Below, in pieces: positions 36,766 to 46,977 of a DNA stretch of 64,000 nt; within the stretch, counting starts at the first letter, position 1, and every line of letters begins with the position of its first letter. The notes under the pieces are model-generated. The model saw nothing but the letters and a program-made list of their open reading frames with translations. It was not told the origin of the DNA and ran no database searches. Made by a program: the position numbers and the translations under genes. This DNA is from Oenococcus sp. UCMA 16435 (GTDB lineage: Bacteria > Bacillota > Bacilli > Lactobacillales > Lactobacillaceae): assembly GCA_004010835.2 (NCBI GenBank), contig CP030868.2:992001-1056000 (forward strand). Direction: 5' to 3'.

Positions 36766-38220
36766 GTGTATAAATTTTTTTCAAAATTATTTAGTTCTAT
36801 TTTTATATTATTGTTGATTTTTCCTATTTTTGCAGTCGGGGCATCAGCAAAAAAAAAACATTACAATATTACAACTGATGTGACCTATCCACCTTTTGAA
36901 TTTCAAAAGAAAAACGGAAAATATACCGGAATTGATGTTGAGATTATTAGAGCGATTGCTAAACGCGAAGGTTTTACAATGACTTTAAAACCAATATCAT
37001 TCAACTCGGGAGCTCAAATGGTTCTTTCCGGGCAAATGGACGGTATCATCGCGGCCATGACTATCACGTCTGCAAGAAAAGAAGTTTACGATTTTAGTAA
37101 ACCCTATTACCGAACCGGAATTATTTGGGCAGTTTCTAAAAAATCGCATATTACAAAACTTTCTCAACTTAGAGGAAAGACGGTTGCCTTAAAAACAGGA
37201 ACGGCATCGGCGGATTATGCTAAAGCTTTACAAAAAAAGTACGGTTTTAAGGTTACTTATTTTAATGATTCCAATACTATGTATAACGACGTTGTAGTTG
37301 GAAATTCAGCCGCGACTTTTGAGGATCAGTCTGTTATGAAGTATGCAATAAAAAATGGTCTGCAGTTAAAAATTCCAAGTAACAAGATTGGAAATGCCGG
37401 TTATTATGGTTTCGCCGTTAAAAAAGGAAAGAATAAAGCGCTTTTGAAAGCTTTCAATCGTGGTTTGGCTTCAATCAAAAAAGACGGTACTTATGATAAA
37501 ATCGTCAAAAAATACCTTGGTGAGAGTCAAAAAAAGATCTCTGGCAATTCGGCCAGCACTAAAGATTCATCTTCGATTTGGTACTTATTAAAAGAGAATT
37601 GGCCGAGTTTTGTCAACGGAATAATTGAGACATTAAAATTAACAGTTGTAGGAATACTTTTGGCATCAATTTGGGGAATCCTTATGGGAGTCTTGGGAGT
37701 TGCCGAATCAAAGTTTCTCCGCGCTTTTTCCAACATAATTATTTACATTTTTCGTGGTTTACCGCTCTTGGTTCTGGCTTTCTTTATTTATATTGGCCTT
37801 CCGCATCTTTTAGATGTAAAAATTCCAGCCTTCATCGCGGGTATTTTGACACTAACTCTTAACGAAGGTGCCTATACAGGTGCATTTGTCAAAGGAGGTT
37901 TTTTGGCCGTTGACGAAGGACAGATGGAAGCGGCCCGTTCCAACGGGCTAAGCTATTGGCAATCAATGCGCTATGTCGTTATGCCACAAGGAATGAGAAT
38001 TATGGTACCTAGTTTGATTAATCAATTTATCATTACCCTTAAGGATACTTCGATTCTTCAAGCAATTGGTCTGGTTGAACTCACTCAGACAGGGAATTTA
38101 ATTGTCGCTAGAACACAACAGGGTTTTCAGATCTGGGCAATTGTTGCGGTCATCTACTTGGTCATGATCACGCTATTGACTTGGCTTTCTAATTTTGTTC
38201 AATCCAAAATAAAAGCTTAG
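36766..38220 (+). CDS. Amino-acid ABC transporter, substrate-binding/permease fusion
   Basis: The 484-residue protein has a signal-like N-terminus (to about residue 28), a family 3 solute-binding domain (TYPPFEFQKKNGKYTGIDVE ... MTITSARKEVYDFSKPYY), then a permease domain with about five segments and the EAA loop (MEAARSNGLSYWQSMRYV). This is the GlnPH-type fusion of lactic acid bacteria, importing glutamine/glutamate-like amino acids. An ATPase must come from elsewhere. GTG 36766 is the start; no Shine-Dalgarno sequence, but TAAAAT ends six bases before it. Asparaginase follows at once. Confidence 0.9.
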   Translation: MYKFFSKLFSSIFILLLIFPIFAVGASAKKKHYNITTDVTYPPFEFQKKNGKYTGIDVEIIRAIAKREGFTMTLKPISFNSGAQMVLSGQMDGIIAAMTITSARKEVYDFSKPYYRTGIIWAVSKKSHITKLSQLRGKTVALKTGTASADYAKALQKKYGFKVTYFNDSNTMYNDVVVGNSAATFEDQSVMKYAIKNGLQLKIPSNKIGNAGYYGFAVKKGKNKALLKAFNRGLASIKKDGTYDKIVKKYLGESQKKISGNSASTKDSSSIWYLLKENWPSFVNGIIETLKLTVVGILLASIWGILMGVLGVAESKFLRAFSNIIIYIFRGLPLLVLAFFIYIGLPHLLDVKIPAFIAGILTLTLNEGAYTGAFVKGGFLAVDEGQMEAARSNGLSYWQSMRYVVMPQGMRIMVPSLINQFIITLKDTSILQAIGLVELTQTGNLIVARTQQGFQIWAIVAVIYLVMITLLTWLSNFVQSKIKA

Positions 38221-38229
38221 AATGTTTTT

Positions 38230-39213
38230 ATGAAGAGAATTCTCGTTTTAGCAACAGGTGGAACAATCAGTTCTACACCCCAGAAAAACGGTTTGGCGCC
38301 AGGAATGACGATTGATCAATTATCATCGTTTTTTGATCAAGTCGATAATGAAATTGAATTTATTCCAGTCATGGATAAAGATTCGACTAATATTCAACCG
38401 GAAGATTGGTTAATAATTGGTAAAGAAATTTTAGAGCATCCAGAATTCGATGCCTATATCATCACTCACGGAACCGACACAATGGCTTACACGGCTTCTG
38501 CTCTTTCTTATTTGCTAAATGATTTAAAAAAGACCGTTGTTTTGACCGGTTCACAAATTCCTCTATCCTTTGAACATACCGATGCCAAAAGAAACATTGC
38601 CGACGCTTTAACCGTTGCTTCAAAAGCGGATTTTCCCGGAGTTTATTTAGTTTTCGACGGTCAAGTGATCGCCGGAACAAGAGCGGTAAAAGTTAAGTCT
38701 CATTCCTTTGATGCCTTTGCCAGCATTAATTTCCCGGTTGTTGCAAAAGTTGAAAATAATCAGCTGGAGAAAAAATATAATCCCACTTTTAATCCCGCAG
38801 CCTTCAAAACAAAATTCTCTCTCGATACAAATGTGTATTTATTAAAAGCTTTCCCAGGCTTATCAGCCAACTTCTTTGATTTTGCTTTGAAAGAAAAAGC
38901 AGGTTTAATCGTTGAGAGTTTTGGAAACGGCGGTTTACCGGATATCGGACGCGACCTGGTTTCTGGTGTAAAAAGCCTATCCAACGCCAATTTGCCGGTA
39001 ATTATTACAACTCAGATTATGAACGAAGGTCAAGATATCAGCCTCTACGAAGTTGGTCAAAAAGTAGCGGCGGCCGGAGGAATTACATCCGGGGATATGA
39101 ATACCGAAGCAATTGTAGCTAAGCTGATGTGGGCCATGGCACAAACCAAAGACCTATCTCAGATCAAAAAAATCATACAAACGCCTATCGCCCACGACCT
39201 AGATAGACTATAA
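38230..39213 (+). CDS. ansA: L-asparaginase
   Basis: The 327-residue enzyme shows the catalytic threonines in ATGGTISS (residue 12) and THGTDTMAYTASAL, with a Lys in the DAKRNIADAL region. It hydrolyses asparagine to aspartate and ammonia in the cytoplasm. It begins nine bases after the transporter stop, suggesting the transporter may bring in amide amino acids. No clear Shine-Dalgarno sequence is present. Confidence 0.92.
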   Translation: MKRILVLATGGTISSTPQKNGLAPGMTIDQLSSFFDQVDNEIEFIPVMDKDSTNIQPEDWLIIGKEILEHPEFDAYIITHGTDTMAYTASALSYLLNDLKKTVVLTGSQIPLSFEHTDAKRNIADALTVASKADFPGVYLVFDGQVIAGTRAVKVKSHSFDAFASINFPVVAKVENNQLEKKYNPTFNPAAFKTKFSLDTNVYLLKAFPGLSANFFDFALKEKAGLIVESFGNGGLPDIGRDLVSGVKSLSNANLPVIITTQIMNEGQDISLYEVGQKVAAAGGITSGDMNTEAIVAKLMWAMAQTKDLSQIKKIIQTPIAHDLDRL

Positions 39214-39218
39214 AGTAA

Positions 39219-39244
39219 AAAAGGAGCACTTTCGTGCTCCTTTT
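39219..39244. terminator. Bidirectional terminator
   Basis: AAAAGGAGCAC / GTGCTCCTTTT with a 4-base loop lies between the convergent asparaginase and ABC ATPase genes. Confidence 0.9.
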
Positions 39245-39247
39245 GAG

Positions 39248-39871
39248 TTAACGAGGGCTATATTGGCTAACATCAATTACTTGATCGGCCTGTCCAGCCA
39301 CAAAGTGATCATGCGTAGCCACAATCACAATTTTATCCATATCGGCCAAGTGACGCAGACTTTGCACAACGATTTCTGTGTTTTGAAAATCAAGTGCACC
39401 AGTCGGTTCATCAGCTAAAACAATTTTTGGATTTTTTAAATAAAGACGTGACAACGCAACCCGCTGCGCTTCGCCACCCGATAGCGTAAAAACCTTACGC
39501 TTCAAATAGGATTCATCTAATGAGAAATAAGCAAAGGCAGAGACCAAATCTTGTTTAGAAAAATGTCTGCTAATATTGAGATTACGCTGAACACTGTCTT
39601 CTTCAATCAGTGCATAATTTTGGAAAAGATAACCTAAATAATTCCTGAAATAATCTAGGGGCTTAATGTCGTCTAAATTGATATCGTCAACCCAAACGTC
39701 ACCCGAGGTAAAATAATTTAATTTAGCTAGGCAATCAAGAATTGTCGATTTTCCAATACCGGATGGACCGGTAAGTGCATAAAGATTACCACTATGAAAA
39801 TTGCAGTTGACATTCGTCAAAAGACTGTGATCACCTTTATACTTTTTTTCTCCTCGTTCAACTCTAATCAT
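39248..39871 (-). CDS. ABC exporter ATPase, lactococcin-972 type
   Basis: The 207-residue ATPase of the MacB/LolD class has Walker A GPSGIGKST, signature LSGGEAQRVALSR and Walker B IVLADEPTGALD. Its pairing with the DUF1430-like membrane protein (1-base overlap) is typical of the putative lactococcin 972 group of bacteriocin exporters. No transmembrane part is fused. Confidence 0.85.
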   Translation of the reverse strand: MIRVERGEKKYKGDHSLLTNVNCNFHSGNLYALTGPSGIGKSTILDCLAKLNYFTSGDVWVDDINLDDIKPLDYFRNYLGYLFQNYALIEEDSVQRNLNISRHFSKQDLVSAFAYFSLDESYLKRKVFTLSGGEAQRVALSRLYLKNPKIVLADEPTGALDFQNTEIVVQSLRHLADMDKIVIVATHDHFVAGQADQVIDVSQYSPR

Positions 39872-41919
39872 CAGTCTTCTCCTTTAATTGCTTGGCTGAT
39901 TCTATGATCAGCACGTAAAGCTTGTATGATTAACAATAATAATTGAAAGATTGTCATGGATGCGATTACGCCCGAAATTAAAACCCGGTCGTTGTAACTA
40001 CTATATAAGGATGTAGCAAACATTCCTTCCAAAACTGTTATCGATAGGCAAACTATCGCAAAGAAAAAATGAATACGCAACAAGCATCTTCCAGATAGTC
40101 TGCGAATAGCGATCTTTCTTTCATAATTCGCAAAATATATTTGGTTGACCAGGATATAATTTATGAGCAGCATCAAAATCAAAATAACCAAGATAGACAG
40201 CAACAAGATTAAATGCTGCCTAACTTGCTGATAAGCCTGTAAAGCATGGCTTCGAATATTCAAGTAACCACCAATTTGACGACTAATATTCCGATTTTGG
40301 GCTTGTTCGGCCAAAGCATGATAGTTCGATACAACCAATCCCTGTTTTGAAATCAACGAATCCCAGTAATGATCGGCATCTTCGCTATCGCCACCAAGAG
40401 AAACTGTGGACAGTACCAATATAACCGGTTCGTTAACGTAACCATCGTAAAAACCGAAATCGATACCTTCAGTGTTATAAGTAAACGCGCGTTGTCCATT
40501 TTTAATCATAATTTTTTTATAGCTCAGTTCCTTGCCGTATAGTTTGGAAATTTGAGCCATTGGCAGTTGGTCAAAATAATTTTTTGAGAGACGATCGCTT
40601 TGAGACTTCAGTTTTTCAGGAAAAAGAAAGTAACTGTTTGCACTTTGTGCGGATATGCTTAATCGATGACCACTAGCAGTTAAAATTTTATTTTTCTTCA
40701 AATATTCGGCATTAACAATAAGGACATTACCAAAATCGACATCATCATAATCGTTAGAGGTTTTGCCTGCTGATTCGTAAGCCCCATAACTCGCAATGAT
40801 ACCTTTGTGCTTTTCTGACCAGTTCACCAGCCGGTAAGCAGCCTTGTCCTCCTGGTCCTGTTCATTATCGAGCAAGGCATATGGCGAAAAATACGGCGTG
40901 TAATAATTTCCCAAATGCTGCCAGTTTGATAATTGTTTCTCCATACGACTGTTAATTGCAAACTGGCCTAGCAGCAGCATTAGCGTGACAATAATCGATA
41001 GCTCCGTAACGGCCTTAAAACAAATACTGGCAACAAGTATTAAAGTACTTTTTCCATCACCTTTAATACTGCTTTGCAAACTATTAATACTATGTGATGC
41101 CATGTGGAATAAAAAGGCAAAGACACTGACAAGAATTTCAGCAAAAATTAAAAGAACAGCAAAATAGACTGTTAACGGCATAACACCCATTACTCGATAG
41201 GAAATCATCGTAATCAAAACAATTAAAAAACCGGGAATGAAAGTAATTAAAAAAACAATTTGATCATGAATGAAATATTTCCAAGCATCCTGAAATTTTG
41301 AAACGCCTTCTAAGTAAGCAATATTAGAAGCACGCAAACGTTTAAAATTAGCTACGATGAGAGCAACCAATAAAATAAGCAATAATAAGATTAAAAAAAC
41401 AGCAAAATAATTATCACTTAAAAAATTATAAATAATTGTATTCCAATTGCCACTATCACGTTTATAGTGCAGTCCCAATCTGTGAAGTTCTTTAGCAACA
41501 GCGGTACTGGAAATATTGCCGAAGAAATAGAGTGGATATCTTAAGTCACTGGTTTCAAATTCTTGTTTGCTTGCAATTGATTGCTTCGAAATTAAAGACT
41601 TCGAAAATTTTCTTGTACTGCCGATAACATAAAATTCGGTTCGAGGAACATTCTCAGTTGTTGGCACATTAAAAGCCTTCACAATATTAATTTTGTGTTC
41701 ATTAGCAAATTTAGCTAAATGGTGATTTACCACATTAATCGAAGTTCCGGCATCGAGAGAAGTGATATTGTAGAGACGCGCCAATGTAGAAATATAGTTT
41801 CTACCTGTCTGTAAGGAAAATATCACAATCAACAAACAAAATGATATTGCGGTCGCAATAATTGATAAACGTCTGACTTTTTGCAAAACAAGAAACCCTT
41901 TCTTTATAAAAACAACCAC
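39871..41919 (-). CDS. Bacteriocin-associated integral membrane protein (DUF1430-like)
   Basis: The 682-residue protein has an N-terminal helix, about 120 outside residues, three central helices (about 165-280), a second long outside region and three C-terminal helices, an FtsX/MacB-like plan. The size matches the bacteriocin-associated membrane family that goes with lactococcin 972 genes. It starts at GTG 41919 next to GAGG; the exact start is uncertain. Reading frame is intact despite decay of its neighbours. Confidence 0.75.
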   Translation of the reverse strand: MVVFIKKGFLVLQKVRRLSIIATAISFCLLIVIFSLQTGRNYISTLARLYNITSLDAGTSINVVNHHLAKFANEHKINIVKAFNVPTTENVPRTEFYVIGSTRKFSKSLISKQSIASKQEFETSDLRYPLYFFGNISSTAVAKELHRLGLHYKRDSGNWNTIIYNFLSDNYFAVFLILLLLILLVALIVANFKRLRASNIAYLEGVSKFQDAWKYFIHDQIVFLITFIPGFLIVLITMISYRVMGVMPLTVYFAVLLIFAEILVSVFAFLFHMASHSINSLQSSIKGDGKSTLILVASICFKAVTELSIIVTLMLLLGQFAINSRMEKQLSNWQHLGNYYTPYFSPYALLDNEQDQEDKAAYRLVNWSEKHKGIIASYGAYESAGKTSNDYDDVDFGNVLIVNAEYLKKNKILTASGHRLSISAQSANSYFLFPEKLKSQSDRLSKNYFDQLPMAQISKLYGKELSYKKIMIKNGQRAFTYNTEGIDFGFYDGYVNEPVILVLSTVSLGGDSEDADHYWDSLISKQGLVVSNYHALAEQAQNRNISRQIGGYLNIRSHALQAYQQVRQHLILLLSILVILILMLLINYILVNQIYFANYERKIAIRRLSGRCLLRIHFFFAIVCLSITVLEGMFATSLYSSYNDRVLISGVIASMTIFQLLLLIIQALRADHRISQAIKGED

Positions 41920-41951
41920 CTCGAAAGGGGACTGTTCAACATTAACAGATA

Positions 41952-42098
41952 TTAACGAACTTTAGCATAATTATAATGAGTCTCGTTACCACCGTTAGCT
42001 CTTTTGGCAACTGCAAGCAATACCCGAGCCTAATCTCCAGTCACACTAATTGAATTTTAGTTGGAAATGATGCTTTATCCATTCCCACCAAAAACCAT
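41952..42098 (-). pseudogene. Decayed lactococcin-972-like bacteriocin precursor
   Basis: Directly upstream of the exporter pair, one minus-strand frame from ATG 42098 reads MVFGGNG*, SIISN*, NSISVTGD*, ARVLLAVAKRANGGNETHYNY and ends at 41952. Three in-frame stops interrupt it. The GG start, the SV..GD middle and the A..AK....GN..HYNY end resemble the conserved positions of lactococcin 972 precursors. The match is by eye and short, so the call rests largely on the position before the exporter genes. Confidence 0.4.
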
Positions 42099-42205
42099 CG
42101 TATCAAATATATAGAGAGATATGTAATTGACAAAATGTGACTAAATTAGCAGCTATCAGGGCCTGAGTGCGCATATTTTATCAATGGTATCGGGATTTCT
42201 TTTAG

Positions 42206-43077
42206 CTATCCAGCCAAAAAGGAATCCATGAATTTTTGAAAGAACGATGCAAACGATGAGTAGCCTATTTCTCTTAAAAAATCAATTAAAGAGGCATTTT
42301 TGTAGCGTGCGCTGCTAGCGTCATATTCAATTAAATTCTCAAAAAAGTCATTTTGAACTTGACTACCATGGCGTCCACCGGGATTTTAGCATGAAGTAAG
42401 TGCCGCAAAACAAATTTAGCTGCTTGGATCTGTTGTCTACCAAGCAATGTTTCAACAGCATTAATCAACGCAATAAAAAGAGTTGCCGTATTACGATGAT
42501 TCGCCTCAAATTTCGTCTCCATTACAATGAACAATTTCGATACATACAGAATAACCTGAGATGGCAAAATAGCAGTACAATTGGAAAAAATAAATATCTC
42601 ATAGCTTCCCCAATTATTAATTCTAGTCAGGTAATCGCAAATAAAACTTGAAAGGGTTGGATCAGTAATATAAGCGGGATCAATGCTTTTAATCAGCGAA
42701 GCAATTATCGCTTGATTAATTAAATAGAACTGATCTGTGGTTTGCAGATAAAGAGTTCTTTGCTCTGCCAGCTGTTTTCTAAGTGTTAAAACATCTCCGT
42801 TGTAATAAGGTTCTAAGGTAACTTTGATAATTGCGATATCATCATATGACAATTCCGGAACAGCACATTTAAAAAAATCTGTTTGGTTCACTTTTAGTTT
42901 TTTTAGAATTTGTAACAAACTGATAACCGAAACTCCTGTTTGACCGGCCTCTAGTTTGCGCATAAAAGAGGCGGACACAATGTTTAGAGACAAGTTATCA
43001 ACAGACAAGCATCTTTCCTTGCGAAGATCCCTAATTAATTTTCCAATTCTTTGATTATAATTTGGCTTAGCAGTCAT
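42206..43077 (-). pseudogene. Rgg/GadR/MutR-family regulator, frameshifted near the C-terminus
   Basis: From ATG 43077 the protein has an N-terminal HTH (IGKLIRDLRKERCLSVDNLS ... FMRKLEAGQTGVS) and a repeat-rich helical C-terminal domain, the plan of peptide-sensing Rgg regulators. The frame ends early at 42331 after VKFKMTFLRI. Adding one T to the T6 run at about 42345-42350 restores FFENLIEYDASSARYKNAS and continues to a stop at 42206, giving about 290 residues, the family's normal length. The last 40 residues form part of the dimer/peptide pocket region, so activity is doubtful. Confidence 0.8.
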
Positions 43078-43401
43078 ACTCCCCCTAGTGAAATAAATAT
43101 TATGTTAACATCTTTGAATCGGAGACTCTTAACGTAGAAAACAAATATGCAGAATATTAACCGTTTATATTGGTATCATTATGATCAAATAAGAATAAAC
43201 AATTTTCAAAAAGGGTCTTTGTGATTTTAAAAATTCAAGCATAGGTTGAGGATTTCAAAAAAAATAGTAATTTATTACTTTTTTAAGGCTTTTTTCGCGA
43301 AAATTAGTACTATATGACTAGTTTTTTACTTTTTATGAAAATTATAGTAAAATAAAAATGTTAAACGTTAATAAATAATTGTAGTTTTTAAAAAAATTGT
43401 T
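43078..43401. other. AT-rich intergenic region with several palindromes
   Basis: This 324-bp gap separates the Rgg gene from a small membrane protein gene. It holds a perfect 12-bp palindrome TTTTCGCGAAAA (43292-43303), the inverted repeat AGTAATTTATTACT (43266-43279) followed by T6, and an imperfect CTAGT/AGTAC repeat near 43306-43322. No convincing short hydrophobic peptide gene for Rgg signalling was found. Confidence 0.4.
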
Positions 43402-43659
43402 ATGGATAACTTTGCAATTCTCAAGACAATTCTGCTCATCTTACTAATTTTGTCAGTACTACTGAATAAGTATTATTACCGCGAACACAAAGAACAATTA
43501 AATCGCTATAGAATTTATCTAATTTCGGCTTATGGAATATTAATTTTTCTAATTTGCAATCAAGTAATTATGTTCGATCTGTTAAATTCATTAATGTGGG
43601 CATCAATAATTACTGGTCTTTATTATTTAAGTTTAAAAGTGTATTTAAAAAAAGATTGA
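43402..43659 (+). CDS. Small membrane protein of unknown function
   Basis: The 85-residue protein has three hydrophobic segments (about residues 7-20, 39-56 and 63-79) and basic loops. I do not recognise it. Because it is divergent from an Rgg regulator near a decayed bacteriocin locus, an immunity role is possible, but nothing in the sequence proves it. There is no Shine-Dalgarno sequence before the ATG. Confidence 0.5.
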   Translation: MDNFAILKTILLILLILSVLLNKYYYREHKEQLNRYRIYLISAYGILIFLICNQVIMFDLLNSLMWASIITGLYYLSLKVYLKKD

Positions 43660-43801
43660 ATATAAAAATAAGGATTCGCTTTCTTGGCCATTAAAATTTT
43701 TGGGGTTAAATTAATTAATGGCTTTTTCGCATTATCCAGATTCCACAAACCTTGGAACCATTGTTTCAAATGACTTAGTTTTTTAAATTTTTAGACAAAG
43801 A

Positions 43802-43830
43802 AAAACCACGAATTTTTAATTCGTGGTTTT
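43802..43830. terminator. Terminator of xpk (bidirectional shape)
   Basis: A 13-bp perfect stem (AAAACCACGAATT, complement at 43818-43830) with a 3-base loop and flanking A/T tracts lies 26 bases after the xpk stop. Confidence 0.9.
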
Positions 43831-43855
43831 AATTAAGTGATTTAATACTAGATTA

Positions 43856-46309
43856 TTACTGTAAAGCAGTCCAATTCCAGTCAGTGAATTCTTCAATATC
43901 GCGACCTTCATTACGAGTAACTTCAAAGTGCTTATCAAGAATTTTATTCATGTCATCGATAAAGCTATCAGCTTTTTCGCCATCAACAACGCCTTCGTCT
44001 TTCAATGCTGAAACAGCATCGATCGCTTGGTGGAAACGATCCAAATGGGAATAAACACGCATATCGTATTGGGTAGTAATATCACCATCTTCACGATAAC
44101 CATGGGCGTGAAGATTGTGATGATTACGCTCGTAGAAAATAGATTCAATCAAATCTTCAAAGCCGTGGAAACCAAAGACAACTGGTTTGTCAGATGGGAA
44201 GAACTTATCAAATTCTTCGTCGGATAATGAACGATCATCATTCAAAGGTCCAACTTTCTTCTGTAAACGACCTAATTCAACAATGTTGACATAATGGAAC
44301 TTTACATCTGGGAAGTTCTGGTTAACCAACCACAAAGCGGCCAAAGTCTCGATTGTTGGTTCTGTTCCAGCAGACGCGAACGTAATATCAACATCACCAT
44401 CAGGAGCAGTCGAAGCCCAATCAATAATGCCAAGACCATCATTAACCAGTTTTTCAGCTTCTTCAGCTGTGAACCATTGTTGACGAGGTTGCTTGGAAGC
44501 AACAATATGATTAATTTTTTGACGATCAACCAATGCACGAGAAGCAACGGCTAATAACTCATTACCGTCAGCCGGCAAGTATTGACGGATATAATTCTGC
44601 TTCTTCTCAGCCAAGTTGGTTAACATTCCAGGATCCTGGTGAGTATAACCGTTATGGTCTTGTTGGAAGACGGTCGAAGTTGAAATCAAATTCAATGACT
44701 GGTACTTGTTACGCCATGGTTCAGCATCAGCTTGACGAATCCACTTGAAGTATTCGTTGATCATTGAGTCAACAACACGCAAGAATGATTCATAAGAAGC
44801 AAACATACCAACACGGCCTGTTAAAGTATAGCCTTCAAGCCATCCTTCGGCTTCATGTTCAGATAATTGGGAATCAATAATCCGACCTTCAGGTGCCAAC
44901 AAAGCATCATTAGGGAATTTAATCTTGCTCATCCATTGACGAGGAGTCTTATCAAACAATTTCCAAAGACGATTAGACATTGTTTCATCAGGACCAAAGA
45001 AACGGAAACGAGTTGGATTTAACTTAGCAACGCCAGCCAAGAACCCGGATAATGTAACCATATCCATGTTCATGTTAGCGTCCTTCATTTCGTTTCCACG
45101 ATTTTCAGGAGTAACACCAGTGGTATATTCTTTCCAATCCGGGAGCTTCAAATCTGAATTATCAACACCGGCATTAGCTAATGGATTAGCGGCCATTCTC
45201 TTGCTGCCCTTAGGAGCAATTGCAGAAATCTCAGCCTTCAAAGAACCATCTTCATTAAACAGCTCTTCAGGCTTATAAGAATTCATCCATTCTTCGAACT
45301 GTGGTAATTCTTCCATGTGGTCCGCTGAGAAATTCAGTGGAACTTGATGGGCACGGAAACTATTTTCAATAGGGTTACCATCTTTATCAAACTTTGGACC
45401 GCCCCAGCCCTTTGGCAAACGAGCAATAATAACCGGCCATGCAGGAATTGTACCGTCTTGATATTTGTTGTTTTCGCGGGCATCTTTTTGGATTTGCTTA
45501 ATATCTTCAATCGCTTGATCAAAAAGCTTTACAGCCTTCTTGTGATAAGCCATAAAATCATGAATCTCATCATTTTCAAGGAAGCGAGGAGACCAACCGA
45601 GTCCTTCAAAAAACTTGGTGATCTGTTCATCGCTCATACGGCTAAAGATTGTTGGGTTGGAAATCTTCCAACCATTCAAATCGAGAATAGGAAGGACAGC
45701 ACCATCGGTCTTAGGGTTAATGAATTTAATACCATGCCAAGCGGTCATAGCCGGACCGGTTTCAGCTTCACCATCGCCAACCGTAACAAAACCAACTTGA
45801 TCGGGGTTATCAAGGATAGCTCCGATACCATGAGAAAGTGAATAGCCTAATTCACCACCTTCGTGGAACGATCCAGGGGTTTGAGCAGTAGCGTGAGATC
45901 CGATTCCGCCAGGGAATGAGAAACGCTTGAACAATTTGGCCATACCCTTAAGATTTTGAGTAATCTCTGGATAATCCTCAGTATAAGATCCATCAAGGTA
46001 TGAATTGGTAACCATAACTTGGCCACCATGACCTGGTCCTTCGACATAAAAAGCATTTAAACCATATTTATTGATAAGACGATTTTCATGAGCATAGATG
46101 AAAGTCTGTCCTGAAATAGTACCCCAATGTCCAATTGGCTTGAACTTGACATCTTCTGCCTTTAAAGGAGTCTTCGTAACGCTAAAGAGCGGGTTGTTCT
46201 TTAGGAAAATCATTCCGCCTGACAAGTAGTTGGTTGCACGCCACCACTTATCGACGAGTTCTAGATATTCAGTTGAATCATAATCAACTGCAGGTGCATT
46301 AGCTGCCAT
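43856..46309 (-). CDS. xpkA: Xylulose-5-phosphate/fructose-6-phosphate phosphoketolase
   Basis: The 817-residue thiamine-diphosphate enzyme splits xylulose-5-phosphate to acetyl-phosphate and glyceraldehyde-3-phosphate, the key step of heterofermentation. Motifs: [18 protein letters not shown] (ThDP-binding), [13 protein letters not shown] and the C-terminal [15 protein letters not shown]. The length is standard. GGAGAT precedes the ATG. A perfect cre site lies 120 bases upstream. Confidence 0.97.
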   Translation of the reverse strand: MAANAPAVDYDSTEYLELVDKWWRATNYLSGGMIFLKNNPLFSVTKTPLKAEDVKFKPIGHWGTISGQTFIYAHENRLINKYGLNAFYVEGPGHGGQVMVTNSYLDGSYTEDYPEITQNLKGMAKLFKRFSFPGGIGSHATAQTPGSFHEGGELGYSLSHGIGAILDNPDQVGFVTVGDGEAETGPAMTAWHGIKFINPKTDGAVLPILDLNGWKISNPTIFSRMSDEQITKFFEGLGWSPRFLENDEIHDFMAYHKKAVKLFDQAIEDIKQIQKDARENNKYQDGTIPAWPVIIARLPKGWGGPKFDKDGNPIENSFRAHQVPLNFSADHMEELPQFEEWMNSYKPEELFNEDGSLKAEISAIAPKGSKRMAANPLANAGVDNSDLKLPDWKEYTTGVTPENRGNEMKDANMNMDMVTLSGFLAGVAKLNPTRFRFFGPDETMSNRLWKLFDKTPRQWMSKIKFPNDALLAPEGRIIDSQLSEHEAEGWLEGYTLTGRVGMFASYESFLRVVDSMINEYFKWIRQADAEPWRNKYQSLNLISTSTVFQQDHNGYTHQDPGMLTNLAEKKQNYIRQYLPADGNELLAVASRALVDRQKINHIVASKQPRQQWFTAEEAEKLVNDGLGIIDWASTAPDGDVDITFASAGTEPTIETLAALWLVNQNFPDVKFHYVNIVELGRLQKKVGPLNDDRSLSDEEFDKFFPSDKPVVFGFHGFEDLIESIFYERNHHNLHAHGYREDGDITTQYDMRVYSHLDRFHQAIDAVSALKDEGVVDGEKADSFIDDMNKILDKHFEVTRNEGRDIEEFTDWNWTALQ

Positions 46310-46428
46310 GTATTTAATATCTCCTATAATCTTTTTGTTCTAAAGCACGTGTTTTAGACGCACCCTAACATGATCCATTATACAGCAAAGATTTAGCCGG
46401 TTAAGACCGTAAAAACCCTTAGTATAAC

Positions 46429-46443
46429 TGATAACGCTTACAT
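46429..46443 (-). promoter_or_regulatory. cre site (CcpA operator)
   Basis: The minus strand reads ATGTAAGCGTTATCA, which fits the cre consensus WTGNAANCGNWNNCW at every position. It lies 120 bases upstream of xpkA and 25 bases upstream of the divergent ybaK, next to a TATACT element. CcpA could act on either gene. Confidence 0.75.
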
Positions 46444-46467
46444 TTAATAAAGAATTAAAATCTAATT

Positions 46468-46977
46468 ATGAGCAAAAGAACAAAGATTAAAAAAACACAA
46501 GTTGAACAACTTTTGGATAAAAATAAGATTCCTTACCAATCATTAGAACTTAATGTTTTAAATCAAAGCAGTACAGAAATTAAAAAAACTTTGTCAAAGG
46601 CGGGTATCCCCCGAGAGTCTTTGATTTATAAAACGCTGGCCTCAAATGGTGACAAAAGCGGCCCGGTGATTGCCGTTTTACCAGTCACAAAACATTTGGA
46701 CGAGAAAAAACTGGCAGCTGTTTCCGGAAACAAGCGTACAGAAATGATTCCCTTAAAAGAACTGCAAAAAACGACCGGATACATTCATGGGGCAAACAAT
46801 CCTGTCGGTATCTGGCATAATCATCATGGTAAGTTTCCAATATATTTCGACAAAACGTCCTTAAGCGATGAATTGATTTATGTTTCTGCCGGAGAACTGA
46901 ACAGAAGCGATTTAATTAATGCAAAACAGGTTGCCGAACTAATCGGTGCTTCCTTTGCTGATCTGTTAGCCGATTGA
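46468..46977 (+). CDS. ybaK: Aminoacyl-tRNA deacylase, YbaK/EbsC type
   Basis: The 169-residue protein has TKIKKTQVEQLLDKNKIPY at the N-terminus, a conserved VAVLPV-type strand (VIAVLPVTKHLDEKKLAAV) and the lysine in GNKRTEM, the pattern of Cys-tRNA(Pro) deacylases. It removes cysteine mischarged on tRNA(Pro). There is no Shine-Dalgarno sequence; TAAAAT ends six bases before the ATG. Confidence 0.88.
   Translation: MSKRTKIKKTQVEQLLDKNKIPYQSLELNVLNQSSTEIKKTLSKAGIPRESLIYKTLASNGDKSGPVIAVLPVTKHLDEKKLAAVSGNKRTEMIPLKELQKTTGYIHGANNPVGIWHNHHGKFPIYFDKTSLSDELIYVSAGELNRSDLINAKQVAELIGASFADLLAD

Noticed and set aside
43163..43219. Short ORF MQNINRLYWYHYDQ as an Rgg signalling peptide
   Set aside because: It is not hydrophobic, has no ribosome site and does not look like an SHP or ComS peptide.
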